Below, piece by piece: positions 9,027 to 18,032 of a stretch of 64,000 bases of DNA. This stretch comes from Sphingomonas sp. (GTDB taxonomy: Bacteria > Pseudomonadota > Alphaproteobacteria > Sphingomonadales > Sphingomonadaceae), in the NCBI GenBank assembly GCA_025936675.1, contig JAICSX010000006.1, positions 1-64,000 on the forward strand, in the 5' to 3' direction. The position numbers and the translations under genes are program-made. Below the pieces are notes generated by a model that was not told where the DNA came from, searched no databases, and saw nothing but the letters and a program-made list of their open reading frames with translations. Every line of letters starts with the position of its first letter. Within the stretch, counting starts at the first letter, position 1.

Positions 9027-9737
9027 ATGGCCGACGCCGAACCGCCGCCCTACTACGAGCCGCCTACGCCGTTTGCGCAACAGCGCTCGGACCTCCGCGC
9101 GGGCGTCGGGCTGAGGATCGGCGAGAAACTCGAAACGACGCTGCGATTGTGGCGGCTGTGCTCGTCGCGGCGCCAGCCAATTCAACTGTTCATCGGCGAC
9201 GAGTTTCTCGACGCCGAGACTTGCACACAAATGTGCTCGAAGATTGATGAAGGAAGCTATCCATCTCCTTTGTACGAAAAAGAAAAATTCGAAGGCGTTC
9301 GGACGAGTTACAGCTGCAACCTTAACACTTATGACCCGCTCATTGTCGACGTCGATGCTCGCATCGCTGCGCTGCTCGGCATCGAAAAATCGCACGGCGA
9401 ACCGCTTCAGGGCCAGCGCTACCAGGAAGGGCAGCAGTTCCGCGAGCATGCCGACTTCTTCTACATCGACGAGCCTTATTGGGCGGAATATGAGCCCCAC
9501 GGCGGTCAGCGGACCTGGACCGCGATGATCTACCTGAATGAGCCCGAAGCGGGTGGTGCAACGCGGTTCAAGCTGCTCGATTTCCAGGTTGAGCCGAAGC
9601 TCGGCCGAATCCTCATCTGGAACAATATGGCGCTGGACGGCAGTCCCAATCCTTGGACACTGCACGAGGGAACGGCGGTTGAGCGCGGAACCAAATATAT
9701 CGTCACGAAATGGTACCGCGAACGGCAGTTTGTCTAG
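9027..9737 (+). CDS. 2OG-Fe(II) oxygenase, prolyl 4-hydroxylase type
   Basis: A 236-residue dioxygenase of the prolyl-4-hydroxylase alpha-subunit (P4Hc) family. The iron facial triad is visible: His141 and Asp143 (REHADFF) and distal His213 (TLHEGTAV), with Lys223 ten residues later as the 2-oxoglutarate-binding residue. It contains GGQRTWTAMIYLNEPEAGGAT, the typical beta strand before the distal histidine. The likely reaction is Fe- and 2-oxoglutarate-dependent hydroxylation of a protein or peptide; the substrate is unknown. An in-frame TTG at 8991 would add 12 residues; neither start has a good Shine-Dalgarno. It is convergent with thiE, overlapping by four bases. Confidence 0.85.
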   Translation: MADAEPPPYYEPPTPFAQQRSDLRAGVGLRIGEKLETTLRLWRLCSSRRQPIQLFIGDEFLDAETCTQMCSKIDEGSYPSPLYEKEKFEGVRTSYSCNLNTYDPLIVDVDARIAALLGIEKSHGEPLQGQRYQEGQQFREHADFFYIDEPYWAEYEPHGGQRTWTAMIYLNEPEAGGATRFKLLDFQVEPKLGRILIWNNMALDGSPNPWTLHEGTAVERGTKYIVTKWYRERQFV

Positions 9738-10396
9738 GCCAGCACCTCGGCGAAGGCCTGGACTGCAGCCGCAGGATCGTCCTTGCCCCATACCGTTTGG
9801 CACACAGCCAGGAAGTCGGCGCCAGCATTGACCAGTGCTTTCGCGTTGGCCGGCGTAATCCCGCCGATCGCGACGCAAGGAATCTCGAACAATGTCGACC
9901 ACCAGCTGAGGATCGAGGGGTCCGGGCGGTAATTCGAAGGCTTGGTCGTGGTCGGATAGAAAGCGCCGAACGCGACATAGTCGGCGCCGGCCTCGCCGGC
10001 CTCCATCGCGAGATGGCGGCTGTCGTGACAGGTCTTGCCGATCTGCGCTGAGGGTCCGAGCAGCGCGCGCGCCTCGCGAATGTCGCCATCCGATTGGCCC
10101 AAATGCACGCCGTCGGCGCCGAGCCGCTTGGCGAGCTGCATGCTGTCGTTCACGATGAAGGCAACGCCGGCATCGGCGCAGATGGGCTGGAGAGGCTCCG
10201 CGAGACGCGCGAGCTCATGCTCGTCGACGTCCTTGACGCGCAGCTGGAACGCGGCGGCAAGTCCCGGCTCGAGCGCGGCCTTCAGCCGGTCAGGAAACGC
10301 ACCGCCGACCTGCTGCGGACTGATAAAATAGAGCTTAGCCGGCTGCTTGCGCTCCGGAGGCGGGAAATCGATAGGGTCGAACTCGGCTTCGTCCAA
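9734..10396 (-). CDS. thiE: thiamine phosphate synthase (ThiE)
   Basis: TIM-barrel enzyme that joins hydroxymethylpyrimidine diphosphate and thiazole phosphate to give thiamine monophosphate. Family blocks are present: FQLRVKD, VNDSMQLAKRLGADGVHLGQSDGD with the phosphate-binding residues, GADYVAFGAFYPTTTKP, and a final VAIGGITPANAKALVNAGADFLAV. One segment reads IGKTCHD where many family members have IGVSTHT, so the nucleotide/thiazole contact there is divergent. It lies two bases downstream of the aldolase gene, at the end of the tkt-gap-pgk-VOC-fba string. No other thi genes are in view. Confidence 0.87.
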   Translation of the reverse strand: MDEAEFDPIDFPPPERKQPAKLYFISPQQVGGAFPDRLKAALEPGLAAAFQLRVKDVDEHELARLAEPLQPICADAGVAFIVNDSMQLAKRLGADGVHLGQSDGDIREARALLGPSAQIGKTCHDSRHLAMEAGEAGADYVAFGAFYPTTTKPSNYRPDPSILSWWSTLFEIPCVAIGGITPANAKALVNAGADFLAVCQTVWGKDDPAAAVQAFAEVLA

Positions 10397-10398
10397 GG

Positions 10399-11304
10399 TC
10401 AGGCGAGCACCTTCGATGTCGAGGCGCTGTAAATCTCGTTGATCGCCTGACCCAGCGTCGCATCAAATTCCGCGTCGCTCTGCTGCGCGCGGAGATCGGA
10501 CAAGAGAGCGCGGCTAAAGCTCGCAATCATTCCGGGGTTCTTTGCGAGCTCGCGGCATGCGTCCTCGCGGCTGAAGCCGCCAGACAAGGCCACGACCTTC
10601 AGCACTTTCGGGTGATCGACTAAAGGCTGGAACTTGCCCGGCTCGGCGGGGATGGAAAGCTTCAGCATCACCTGCTGGCCTTCGGGAAGCTCGTCCAGCT
10701 CCTCGAGGATCGCGGAAAGGAGGAGATCGTCGCTCTCGGCGCGATCGGCGCTCTTGATGTTCACCTCTGGCTCGACGATCGGCATGAGGCCATGCGCGAT
10801 GACCTGCTTGGCAAGCTGAAACTGCTGGGCAACCGCGACGGCAATGCCCGACGGATTCGCGGCATTGATAACCGACCGTTCCTTGGTGCCGAAGACGCCT
10901 AGGCCCTTCGCGCGCTCCAGAAGCGCGTCGACATCGGGCATCGGCTTCATCAGCTGAACGCCGTTCTCTTCGGCTTCGAGACCCTTGTCGATCTTGATGA
11001 AAGGCACGATCCCGCGATCGATCAGCGCCTGCGGCGTCGGCTTGCCGTCGACCGTCCCGTCCATGGTCCGCTCGAAGAGGATGGCGCCGAGAACCTTGCC
11101 GCTGGAGAAACAGGGGGCGGTGATGATCCGCTGCCGCATCTGGTGGATGAGGTCGAACATCTCCTCGTCGTTCGACCAGGAGCCCGGTTCGATGCCGTAG
11201 CCGGCCAGTGCTTTCGGCGTAGACCCGCCCGACTGGTCGAGCGCGGCGATGAACCCGTCACCCTCCCTGATTTTCGCAGTCATCTCGGAATTGGTCATCG
11301 ACAT
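10399..11304 (-). CDS. fba: class I fructose-bisphosphate aldolase
   Basis: Schiff-base (metal-free) aldolase of 301 residues, cleaving fructose 1,6-bisphosphate to DHAP and glyceraldehyde 3-phosphate. It has the class I sequence features GFIAALDQSGGSTPKAL, FERTMDG, FIKIDKGLE (Lys107 region), NPSGIAVAVAQ and the segment VMLKLSIPAEP; Lys215 is the likely Schiff-base lysine by analogy with the eukaryotic-type enzyme's LLKPN lysine. It starts at MSMTNSEM. As the last glycolytic gene in the tkt, gap, pgk string it is probably expressed with them. Class I enzymes are less usual than class II in bacteria but typical for some alphaproteobacteria. Confidence 0.92.
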   Translation of the reverse strand: MSMTNSEMTAKIREGDGFIAALDQSGGSTPKALAGYGIEPGSWSNDEEMFDLIHQMRQRIITAPCFSSGKVLGAILFERTMDGTVDGKPTPQALIDRGIVPFIKIDKGLEAEENGVQLMKPMPDVDALLERAKGLGVFGTKERSVINAANPSGIAVAVAQQFQLAKQVIAHGLMPIVEPEVNIKSADRAESDDLLLSAILEELDELPEGQQVMLKLSIPAEPGKFQPLVDHPKVLKVVALSGGFSREDACRELAKNPGMIASFSRALLSDLRAQQSDAEFDATLGQAINEIYSASTSKVLA

Positions 11305-11318
11305 TCGTGCACCCCTGT

Positions 11319-11738
11319 TCAGCGGTTCGGGACCGGCGCCCACGGCGGCCCCTTCAGTTCAAGATTATTGCCTTCCGGATCGGTCAGATAGATCGACGGT
11401 CCGTATCCTTCGGCGCCATAGCGCGAGACGATTTCGCCTTCGATACCGTGCGATCCCAGATGCCCAAGGATCGCTTCTTCATCCCACGGCAGCACCCGAA
11501 AACAGACATGATCGACGTTCTGCCCTCCGGTGCCGGGAGCCGCCCCGCCCATCTGTCCGAGCTTGCTGTCGATCGGCACAAGATCGATCAGCGAGGTCCC
11601 GGCGCGGAGCTGGTAGAGGCCGATCGACTCCTGCTTTTTTTCCCAGCGGGCGCCAAGCACGTCGATGTAAAAGTCCGCCACCTTCTGAAGATCGGTGACT
11701 CTGAAGACGACATGATCGATCGCCTGGAGATTGATCAT
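11319..11738 (-). CDS. VOC family protein (glyoxalase/bleomycin-resistance fold)
   Basis: 139-residue vicinal-oxygen-chelate domain protein starting [29 protein letters not shown]. Metal-ligand positions typical of the fold are present: His9 in the first half, Glu near the end in NNLELKG, and His77 in the second half ([11 protein letters not shown]). The substrate cannot be told. Its ATG overlaps the pgk stop by four bases and it ends 14 bases before the aldolase start, so it is embedded in a glycolytic operon. A role in removing a triose-phosphate by-product such as methylglyoxal is an attractive but untested guess. Confidence 0.85.
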   Translation of the reverse strand: MINLQAIDHVVFRVTDLQKVADFYIDVLGARWEKKQESIGLYQLRAGTSLIDLVPIDSKLGQMGGAAPGTGGQNVDHVCFRVLPWDEEAILGHLGSHGIEGEIVSRYGAEGYGPSIYLTDPEGNNLELKGPPWAPVPNR

Positions 11739-12940
11739 GCCCGCTCGAGCGCCGCGACGCCCGGAAGCGTGCGGCCTTCCATCCATTCGAGAAATGCTCC
11801 GCCCGCAGTCGAAACGAAGGTGAAATCCTGCGCGACGCCGGCGTGATTCAGGGCCGCGACGGTGTCTCCGCCTCCAGCCACAGACACTAACGACCCTTCC
11901 TTGGTCAGCGCTGCCGCGGTCTTCGCAAGCGCGACGGTTGCCGCGTCGAACGGCGGGACCTCGAAGGCGCCCAGAGGCCCGTTCCACACCAACGTCCGGC
12001 AGGTCTTCAGCACATCGGCGAGCGCCTCGACCGCTACGGGGCCGACATCGAGGATCATCTCGTCGGGCTGGACCTCATGCACGTTGCAGGTGCGGACGCT
12101 CGGCGGGTTGGGCACAAACTCTTCCGCGACGACCACGTCATACGGCAGATGGATCGTGCAGCCCGCCTTCTCGGCGGCATCGAAGATGCAGTTGGCTTCT
12201 CCGGTCAGCTCATGCTCGCAGAGGCTCTTGCCAACGTTCACGCCGCGCGCCGCGAGGAAGGTGTTGGCCATCCCTCCGCCGATGATCAGATGGTCGACCT
12301 TGCCGACCAAATGTCCGAGCACGGCAAGCTTCGTCGAGACCTTTGCGCCCCCCACGACTGCCGCTACCGGCCGCTCGGGATTCCCGAGAGCACGTTCGAG
12401 CGCCTTCAGCTCGGCTTCCATCGCGCGGCCCGCGAAGCTTGGGAGAAACTGGGTGATACCTTCCGTCGAAGCGTGTGCCCGATGCGCCGCCGAGAAAGCA
12501 TCGTCGACATAATAATCGCCGAGCGCCGCCATCGCTTTGGCGAGCTCGGGATCGTTCTTCTCTTCGCCGCTGTGGAAGCGGGTATTTTCGAGGACGCCGA
12601 TGTTCCCGGGAAGCATGGTCGCGACTGCGCGCTCGGCTTCGAGGCCCTGGCAATCCTCGATGAAGCGCACCGAACGTCCCGCCAGCCGATGGATCGGAAG
12701 CACCAGCTGCGCGGTCGACATGTCCGGCCGCACCTCGCCCTTCGGTCTGCCGAAATGCGCCAGCAGAAGGACGATCGCGCCGCGGTCGCTGAGCTCCAGC
12801 ACGGTTGGAAGCATCGCCCTCAGGCGAGTGTCGTCCGTCACTTTCGCGCCATCCATCGGCACGTTGAGGTCGACACGGACGAGCACCTTGTTGCCCGTGA
12901 GGTCGGCCGGCAGCTCGTCGAGGGTCTTGAAGCGGCTCAT
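11735..12940 (-). CDS. pgk: phosphoglycerate kinase
   Basis: 401-residue two-domain kinase making ATP from 1,3-bisphosphoglycerate. Clear family segments: [21 protein letters not shown] at the N-terminus, [58 protein letters not shown], and the C-terminal nucleotide loop GGGDTVAAL. Length is standard. It follows gap after 136 bases and is followed by the overlapping VOC gene, all on the same strand. Confidence 0.98.
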   Translation of the reverse strand: MSRFKTLDELPADLTGNKVLVRVDLNVPMDGAKVTDDTRLRAMLPTVLELSDRGAIVLLLAHFGRPKGEVRPDMSTAQLVLPIHRLAGRSVRFIEDCQGLEAERAVATMLPGNIGVLENTRFHSGEEKNDPELAKAMAALGDYYVDDAFSAAHRAHASTEGITQFLPSFAGRAMEAELKALERALGNPERPVAAVVGGAKVSTKLAVLGHLVGKVDHLIIGGGMANTFLAARGVNVGKSLCEHELTGEANCIFDAAEKAGCTIHLPYDVVVAEEFVPNPPSVRTCNVHEVQPDEMILDVGPVAVEALADVLKTCRTLVWNGPLGAFEVPPFDAATVALAKTAAALTKEGSLVSVAGGGDTVAALNHAGVAQDFTFVSTAGGAFLEWMEGRTLPGVAALERA

Positions 12941-13076
12941 TTCGGGTCAAAAGTCGCAAACGTCGCACGTCCACGGGCGCTCGCGCTTGGAACGATCCAA
13001 CTGACCAATGTACGGCGACGCGGTCGGGTGCCCATTGAGAGGCCTTTAGTCACAGATCGGCCGTGTAGGACAGTCC

Positions 13077-14084
13077 TCAGCCGAGCTGCCCCATTGCATG
13101 AGCGGTATCGACCATGCGGTTCGAGAAGCCCCATTCATTGTCGTACCAGCTGACGACGCGGACCAGCTTGCCGTCGAGCACCGCCGTTTCGAGGCTGTCG
13201 ACAGTCGAACTCGCAGGGGTGTGGACGATGTCGACGGAGACGAGGGGGTCCGAGCTGTAATCGAGAATACCCTTCAGCCGCTCGCTTTCGCTGGCGGTCT
13301 TGAGGATCTGATTAACATCATCGCGGCTTGTCTCGCGGCCGGGCGTGAAGGTGAGATCGATGATGCTTCCGTCCGGTACCGGAACGCGGATCGCGGACCC
13401 GTCGAGCTTGCCCTTGAGCTCCGGGAGAACCTCGCCGACGGCGCGTGCAGCGCCCGTTGTGGTCGGAATCATCGACATCGCCGCTGCGCGGGCGCGGCGA
13501 AGGTCGCTGTGGATCTGGTCGAGGATTTTCTGGTCGTTGGTGTAGGCGTGGACCGTGGTCATCAGGCCCCGCTCGATCCCGAGCGCATCGTTGAGGACCT
13601 TGGCGACAGGCGCGAGACAGTTGGTCGTGCACGAGGCGTTGGAGACGATCCTGTGCTCCGCCGTGAGCTTGTCGTCGTTTACACCGTAGACCACGGTCAA
13701 ATCGACACCCTTCGCCGGAGCGGAGATCAGAACGCGCTTGGCGCCGGCCTGAATATGCGCCTCCCCTCCGGCGCGGTCGGTGAAGAAGCCCGTACACTCG
13801 AGCGCAATATCGATGCCGTTCGCGGCATGCGGAAGCTTTGCTGGGTCGCGTTCAGCCGTCACGTGAATGCGCTTGCCGTCGACGATGATATCGTTGCCGT
13901 CGGTAGTGACGTCGCCGGGGAATTTCCCATGGACGCTGTCATGCTTGAACAGCCAGGCGTTCGCCTTTGCGTCGGCAAGGTCGTTGACGCTGACCAGTTC
14001 GAGCCCGCAGCCCGGCCGCTCCAGGATGGCTCGCGCGACCAGCCGGCCGATGCGGCCGAACCCGTTGATGGCGACTTTAGTCAT
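13077..14084 (-). CDS. gap: glyceraldehyde-3-phosphate dehydrogenase
   Basis: 335-residue NAD-dependent enzyme of glycolysis. Rossmann motif INGFGRIGRLVARA at the N-terminus; catalytic Cys152 in SNASCTTNCLAP; conserved NPTTTGAAR-like stretch reads MIPTTTGAARAVGEVLPELKGKLDG; C-terminal WYDNEWGFSNRMVD. The ATG overlaps the transketolase stop by four bases (ATGA), so tkt and gap are coupled. Asp34 after the beta-2 strand (SVNDLAD) favours NAD over NADP. Confidence 0.98.
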   Translation of the reverse strand: MTKVAINGFGRIGRLVARAILERPGCGLELVSVNDLADAKANAWLFKHDSVHGKFPGDVTTDGNDIIVDGKRIHVTAERDPAKLPHAANGIDIALECTGFFTDRAGGEAHIQAGAKRVLISAPAKGVDLTVVYGVNDDKLTAEHRIVSNASCTTNCLAPVAKVLNDALGIERGLMTTVHAYTNDQKILDQIHSDLRRARAAAMSMIPTTTGAARAVGEVLPELKGKLDGSAIRVPVPDGSIIDLTFTPGRETSRDDVNQILKTASESERLKGILDYSSDPLVSVDIVHTPASSTVDSLETAVLDGKLVRVVSWYDNEWGFSNRMVDTAHAMGQLG

Positions 14085-16069
14085 TGGATTCCTCGCTGTT
14101 TCATGAAGTCGGTGATGCGCTCTGCGATCTTGTCGGGGGTCAGGCCGAAATAGGCGTAGGCATCCGGCGCTGGCGCAGAGACGCCGAAGCGGTCGATGCC
14201 AATCCTCAGGCCATGAAGACCGGTGTAGCGCTCCCAGCCGAACGTCGTCCCTGCTTCGATCGAAACGCGCAGGATCTCACGGTTGCTCACGTCCGGCAGG
14301 ATGTCCTCACGATAGTCCCAAGGCTGCGCGTCGAAGCGCTCGGTGCATGGCATCGAAACCACGTCGGTGCCGATGCCCTGCTGTTCAAGAAGGCCAGCGG
14401 CGGCTAATCCGATTTCCACTTCGGAGCCCGTCGAGAGGATGATCACCTTCCGGGCATTCTCGGCAGCCTTGAGTCTATACGCTCCGCGAGCGCTCAGGTT
14501 CTCGTCGTTTCGTTCAAGCCGAACCGGCGACAGATTCTGGCGTGTCAGTGCGAGGATCGATGGTCCTTCGGTCGCCAGTGCAAGCGCCCAGCATTCTGCG
14601 GTCTCGACGGCATCCGCTGGCCGGTAGACCTCGAGTTGCGGAATCGCGCGGAGGCTCTGCAAATGCTCGATCGGCTGGTGGGTCGGGCCGTCTTCGCCGA
14701 GACCGATCGAGTCATGGGTCATGACATAGACGACCCGCGCCTTCTGAAGCGCTGAGAGCCTGATCGCCGGTCGCGCATAATCCGTGAAGACCAGGAACGT
14801 GCCGCCATAGGGGATGACGCCGCCGTGGAGCGCCATTCCATTCATCGCCGCCGACATGCCGAACTCGCGGATGCCGTAGTAGATGTAGCGGCCGGCATAA
14901 TTGTCGTGTGTCAGCGGCTCGAGCGCCTTGGTCTTGGTGTTGTTGGAACCGGTAAGGTCGGCCGAGCCGCCAATCGTCGCCGGAATTGCAGCGTTGATTG
15001 CCTCGAGCGCCATTTCGGACGCCTTGCGGGTCGCGACCGGCTTCAGGTCAGAGAAGAGCTTGTCGAGATAGGGCCTGAGCCACGCGTCGCTGACCTTGCC
15101 GTTGAGCCGCGCGAGGAAATTATCCTTTGCGCCGCTTGCCTCCAGCCGCTCCTTCCACAGTGCGTGATCGACCGCGCCGCGCTTGCCCGCCGCGCGCCAC
15201 GCGGTGAGAATGTCCTCGGGAACCGCGAACGCCTCGGCAGGCAGGCCGAGGCCCTCTCGCGCTGCTTCCACTTCGTCCTTGCCAAGCGCCGCACCGTGGG
15301 TCGCCGCCGTGCCCTGCTTGTTGGGAGCGCCGAAGCCAATGATGGTCTTGCAGCGGATCAGGCTCGGCCGCGGGTCGGCGACGGCTTCAGTGATCGCGCG
15401 ACTTACGTCATCGGCGTTAAGGCCGTCGCATTCGCAGGTATGCCATTGCGCCGCCTGGTAGCGCGCGACGACATCCTCGTTTCGCGACAGGTCGGTCGAG
15501 CCGTCGATGGTGATGTGGTTGTCGTCCCACAGGACGATCAGGCGGCCGAGCTTCAGATTGCCGGCGAGGCCGATCGCTTCGTGGTTGATCCCCTCCATCA
15601 GGCAACCGTCGCCCGCGACCACGAAGGTCCGGTGATCCACGAGCTCGTCGCCGTAGATCGCGTTCAGGTGCCGCTCGGCGATCGCCATTCCGACCGACAT
15701 GCCGAGGCCTTGCCCCAGCGGACCGGTGGTGACCTCAATCCCCGGCATCTCGTGATTCTCGGGGTGCCCGGCGGTCGGAGAGCCGAGCTGTCGGAAGCGC
15801 TTGATGTCGTCGAGCGTCGGCCGCTCGTACCCGGTCAGGTAGAGCAAGGCATAGAGCAGCATCGAGCCGTGTCCGGCCGACAAGATGAACCGGTCGCGGT
15901 CGGGCCAATACGGATCCGCCGCGTCAAACTTCAGATGCCGCGTGAACAGCGCCGTCGCGGCATCGGCCATGCCCATCGGCATACCGGGATGGCCGCTGTT
16001 CGCGGCCTCCACCGCATCCATGGCCAGGCCGCGGATGGCGTTGGCGAGACGGCGATCGGTCGGCTGCAT
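14081..16069 (-). CDS. tkt: transketolase
   Basis: 662-residue thiamine-diphosphate enzyme of the pentose phosphate pathway. Visible signatures: [24 protein letters not shown] at the N-terminus, [19 protein letters not shown], the ThDP motif [34 protein letters not shown] (residues 155-188 region), and the second-domain [27 protein letters not shown] block (here [12 protein letters not shown]). Length is normal. It is first in the string tkt, gap, pgk, VOC, aldolase, so the promoter should lie in the 135 bases to its right, back to back with the small gene before zapA. Confidence 0.97.
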   Translation of the reverse strand: [662 protein letters not shown]

Positions 16070-16204
16070 CGGGTCTCCGCTTGCGGGTTCGCGCTCGCCC
16101 GGGAGTCCAGGCGGGTTGGCGCCCCATTAGCCGCCCTTCGCGCGCCGTCAAACTTGCATCGCACGCGCTTGCCGTGAATCGTGAAAATGCTAAGCGAACA
16201 GCTT

Positions 16205-16378
16205 ATGGACGATAGCGAACTTGTGTCGGCACTGAACCGCGCCGACAACGCCCTTCAACGCATCGAGCGCGCCCTTTCCAACCGCCGGCCGGAGCCTGCG
16301 CGTGACGATGAGTTGCGCGCGAAGGTCCGGGAAGTGGTGGAAGAGCTCGACGAGCTCATTCGCGCGGCCGCCGCCTAA
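16205..16378 (+). CDS. small coiled-coil protein upstream of zapA
   Basis: A 57-residue acidic helical protein (MDDSELVSALNRADNALQRI...) with heptad-like Leu/Val/Ile spacing throughout, so a coiled coil. A GTG at 16181 or an ATG at 16187 in the same frame would add 8 or 6 residues; none has a strong Shine-Dalgarno. Its TAA overlaps the zapA ATG (TAATG), so the two are translationally coupled. The position directly upstream of zapA matches a small hypothetical gene seen in related alphaproteobacteria; a role in the division ring is inferred only from this coupling. Confidence 0.7.
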   Translation: MDDSELVSALNRADNALQRIERALSNRRPEPARDDELRAKVREVVEELDELIRAAAA

Positions 16379-16734
16379 TGGCCGCGCTTGTGGATCTTTC
16401 AATCGCGGGCCGGACCTATCAGGTCGCCTGCCGCGAAGGCGAAGAGGAGAATCTTCGGGCCGCCGCTCGCCTGGTCGATGGCAAGAGCCGGAAGGCGCTC
16501 GCCGGACTTGGCACTCTTTCGGAAGCACGGCAGTTCCTGTTCGCTTCGCTCCTTCTAGCAGACCAGCTGATCGACAAGGCTCCACGAAGCGAAGCGCCGC
16601 CACCTTCCGCACCGCCGCAAGAAGCGGAATCCCCCTCGCGCCTGGAGCCCGCGTTGATTCTTCAAGCCGAACGGCTCGCGGACCGGCTCGAATCGCTCGC
16701 CATGGCGCTTGAGAACGAGGGGGCGAACGCCTAG
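16378..16734 (+). CDS. zapA: cell division protein ZapA
   Basis: 118-residue FtsZ-associated protein that bundles FtsZ filaments at the Z ring. The N-terminal globular domain (VDLSIAGRTYQVACREGEEENLRAAARLVD) is typical; the C-terminal half is helical (ADQLIDK, then LEPALILQAERLADRLESLAMALE) but interrupted by a Pro/Glu/Ala-rich insert at about residues 72-92, longer than in the E. coli protein. It is followed at once by the 6S RNA region and then the formyl-THF cyclo-ligase gene, the same order as in many proteobacteria. Confidence 0.9.
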   Translation: MAALVDLSIAGRTYQVACREGEEENLRAAARLVDGKSRKALAGLGTLSEARQFLFASLLLADQLIDKAPRSEAPPPSAPPQEAESPSRLEPALILQAERLADRLESLAMALENEGANA

Positions 16735-16736
16735 AT

Positions 16737-16890
16737 TGGTTAGTGACGGGCACTACCCGGTGCGAGCCTTCGGAAAATCCCTGAGGCGATAGAATCCATC
16801 TGGGAGCTGTCCCTGCCTCGGTCACTTCATTGGGATCGGGAGCATATGGCGCCCACCTGACGTTTTGGCGTCAGAGGATTTTAGGGCAAA
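16737..16890 (+). ncRNA. ssrS: 6S RNA (ssrS)
   Basis: The non-coding interval between zapA and the 5-formyltetrahydrofolate cyclo-ligase gene is the classical position of ssrS. The DNA shows the alphaproteobacterial 6S look: CCCGGTGCGAGCCTTCGG at the 5' side, a CTCGGTCACTTC-type segment and the GGGAGCTGTCCCTGCC stretch that forms part of the open-promoter-mimicking bubble, ending in a hairpin (CTGACGTTTTGGCGTCAG) and a short T run. 6S RNA binds sigma-70 RNA polymerase and dampens transcription in stationary phase. Ends are approximate; I place the 3' end after the terminal hairpin. Confidence 0.75.
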
Positions 16891-16952
16891 CGGCCATGGT
16901 GGTCCCGTCACCTCCCTTCTCCCCCGGCCCCCAAAGTCACATGGGGCCTGAG

Positions 16953-17531
16953 ATGGAACCGCTCGGCAAGGAATCGCTGCGCCGCGCCGCGCTTGAAACG
17001 CGCAAGGCGTTCGTCCGCACCCTTTCCGATGCTGACCGCGCGATGCTCGAGCACAAGCTCGCCGAGCATCTGACGTCTTTATTCGCGGGCGTCTCGGTCG
17101 TTGGAGGCTATTGCCCGCTGGGTTCGGAGATCAGCCCGCTTCCGGCGACCGAGGAGGCGCGCGCTGTCGGTGCGATCGTCGCTTATCCCTGCTTCGCTAA
17201 TCCCGCCAAGCCATTCCGCTTCCAGGCGGGGGACCCGCTCGAACCGGGACCGTTCGGGATCATGCAGCCGGCAAAGCGCCATCCTGTCGTCCAGCCGGAC
17301 CTGGTGCTCGTCCCGCTGATCGCGGTCGATGCCAACGGGACGCGGCTCGGTCGCGGCAAGGGGCATTATGACCGCGCCCTCGTCCGCCTCAAGAAGAATG
17401 GCGCTCGTTTGATCGGGGTCGGATGGCCGATCCAGCGACTGCCGGAGACGATCCCGACCGACGAATGGGATATTCCACTCGATGGATACGCGTCGCCCGA
17501 TGGACTGGAGCTGTTCCAGCCTCGGCGCTGA
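16953..17531 (+). CDS. 5-formyltetrahydrofolate cyclo-ligase
   Basis: 192-residue ATP-dependent enzyme converting 5-formyl-THF to 5,10-methenyl-THF (YgfA/MTHFS family). The phosphate/substrate motif GRGKGHYDRAL near residue 130 is diagnostic, with the preceding DLVLVPLIAVDANGTRLG. The start MEPLGKESLRR gives a normal N-terminus; ATG 12 bases upstream is also possible. In E. coli the ssrS-ygfA pair is transcribed together, and the same layout here (6S RNA then this gene) suggests read-through expression. Confidence 0.92.
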   Translation: MEPLGKESLRRAALETRKAFVRTLSDADRAMLEHKLAEHLTSLFAGVSVVGGYCPLGSEISPLPATEEARAVGAIVAYPCFANPAKPFRFQAGDPLEPGPFGIMQPAKRHPVVQPDLVLVPLIAVDANGTRLGRGKGHYDRALVRLKKNGARLIGVGWPIQRLPETIPTDEWDIPLDGYASPDGLELFQPRR

Positions 17532-17534
17532 TCG

Positions 17535-17909
17535 TCAGAGCGTATAGGGAACGAAGTTGCCGAGGATGCAGGCAGAGCCCGGAAGCCCGCTCGACCGGTC
17601 GACGGTCTTGACCACATCGCCCCGGCAATAGGAACCCGCGGACGGCAAGGTGACGAGGAGGTCGTCACGGTCGATACGGCACTGTCCTAGGTAGTTGGCG
17701 AACATGGTTCTGCCGTTGCCGTAGATCAGCGTGTGGTTATTGTTCTCCGAGACCCTAAGCGACTCACCTTGCCTCAACGAAACGCAAGCCGTGGGAGCGC
17801 CCGCCGCGCGCCCCGCGAGCTCAATCGGCGGTCCCTGCTGGTCGGCGCCCGGCGGCGGTGCCGCACATCCCGCGAGCAATGCCGTAGCGACGAGCATCTT
17901 TGGTTTCAC
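17535..17909 (-). CDS. putative lipoprotein, unknown function
   Basis: 124-residue protein with a lipoprotein signal: MKPKMLVATALLAGC puts the lipidated cysteine at residue 15. The mature part has four more cysteines (TACVSL, LGQCRID, GSYCRGD, GSACILG) that could form two disulfides in the periplasm. It contains no recognised domain, but the mix of ENNNHTLIYGNGRTMFANYLGQC and DDLLVTLPS resembles small DUF6491-like or cysteine-paired envelope proteins; I do not assign a family. Convergent with the formyl-THF cyclo-ligase gene three bases away. Confidence 0.7.
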   Translation of the reverse strand: MKPKMLVATALLAGCAAPPPGADQQGPPIELAGRAAGAPTACVSLRQGESLRVSENNNHTLIYGNGRTMFANYLGQCRIDRDDLLVTLPSAGSYCRGDVVKTVDRSSGLPGSACILGNFVPYTL

Positions 17910-18032
17910 GGCCCAACACTACTCCAAATCATCGCGTTTAGAAACGCACGGCCTTGTCTGTTCGTGCCCGGCTTGCCGTAAACGGTTCCAATTTATTCGA
18001 CATCGCATTGGTATGTCCGGACACTTCGCCAG

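Noticed and set aside
14825..16177. 450-codon forward frame opposite tkt
   Set aside because: High-GC antisense frame; transketolase motifs are clear on the other strand.
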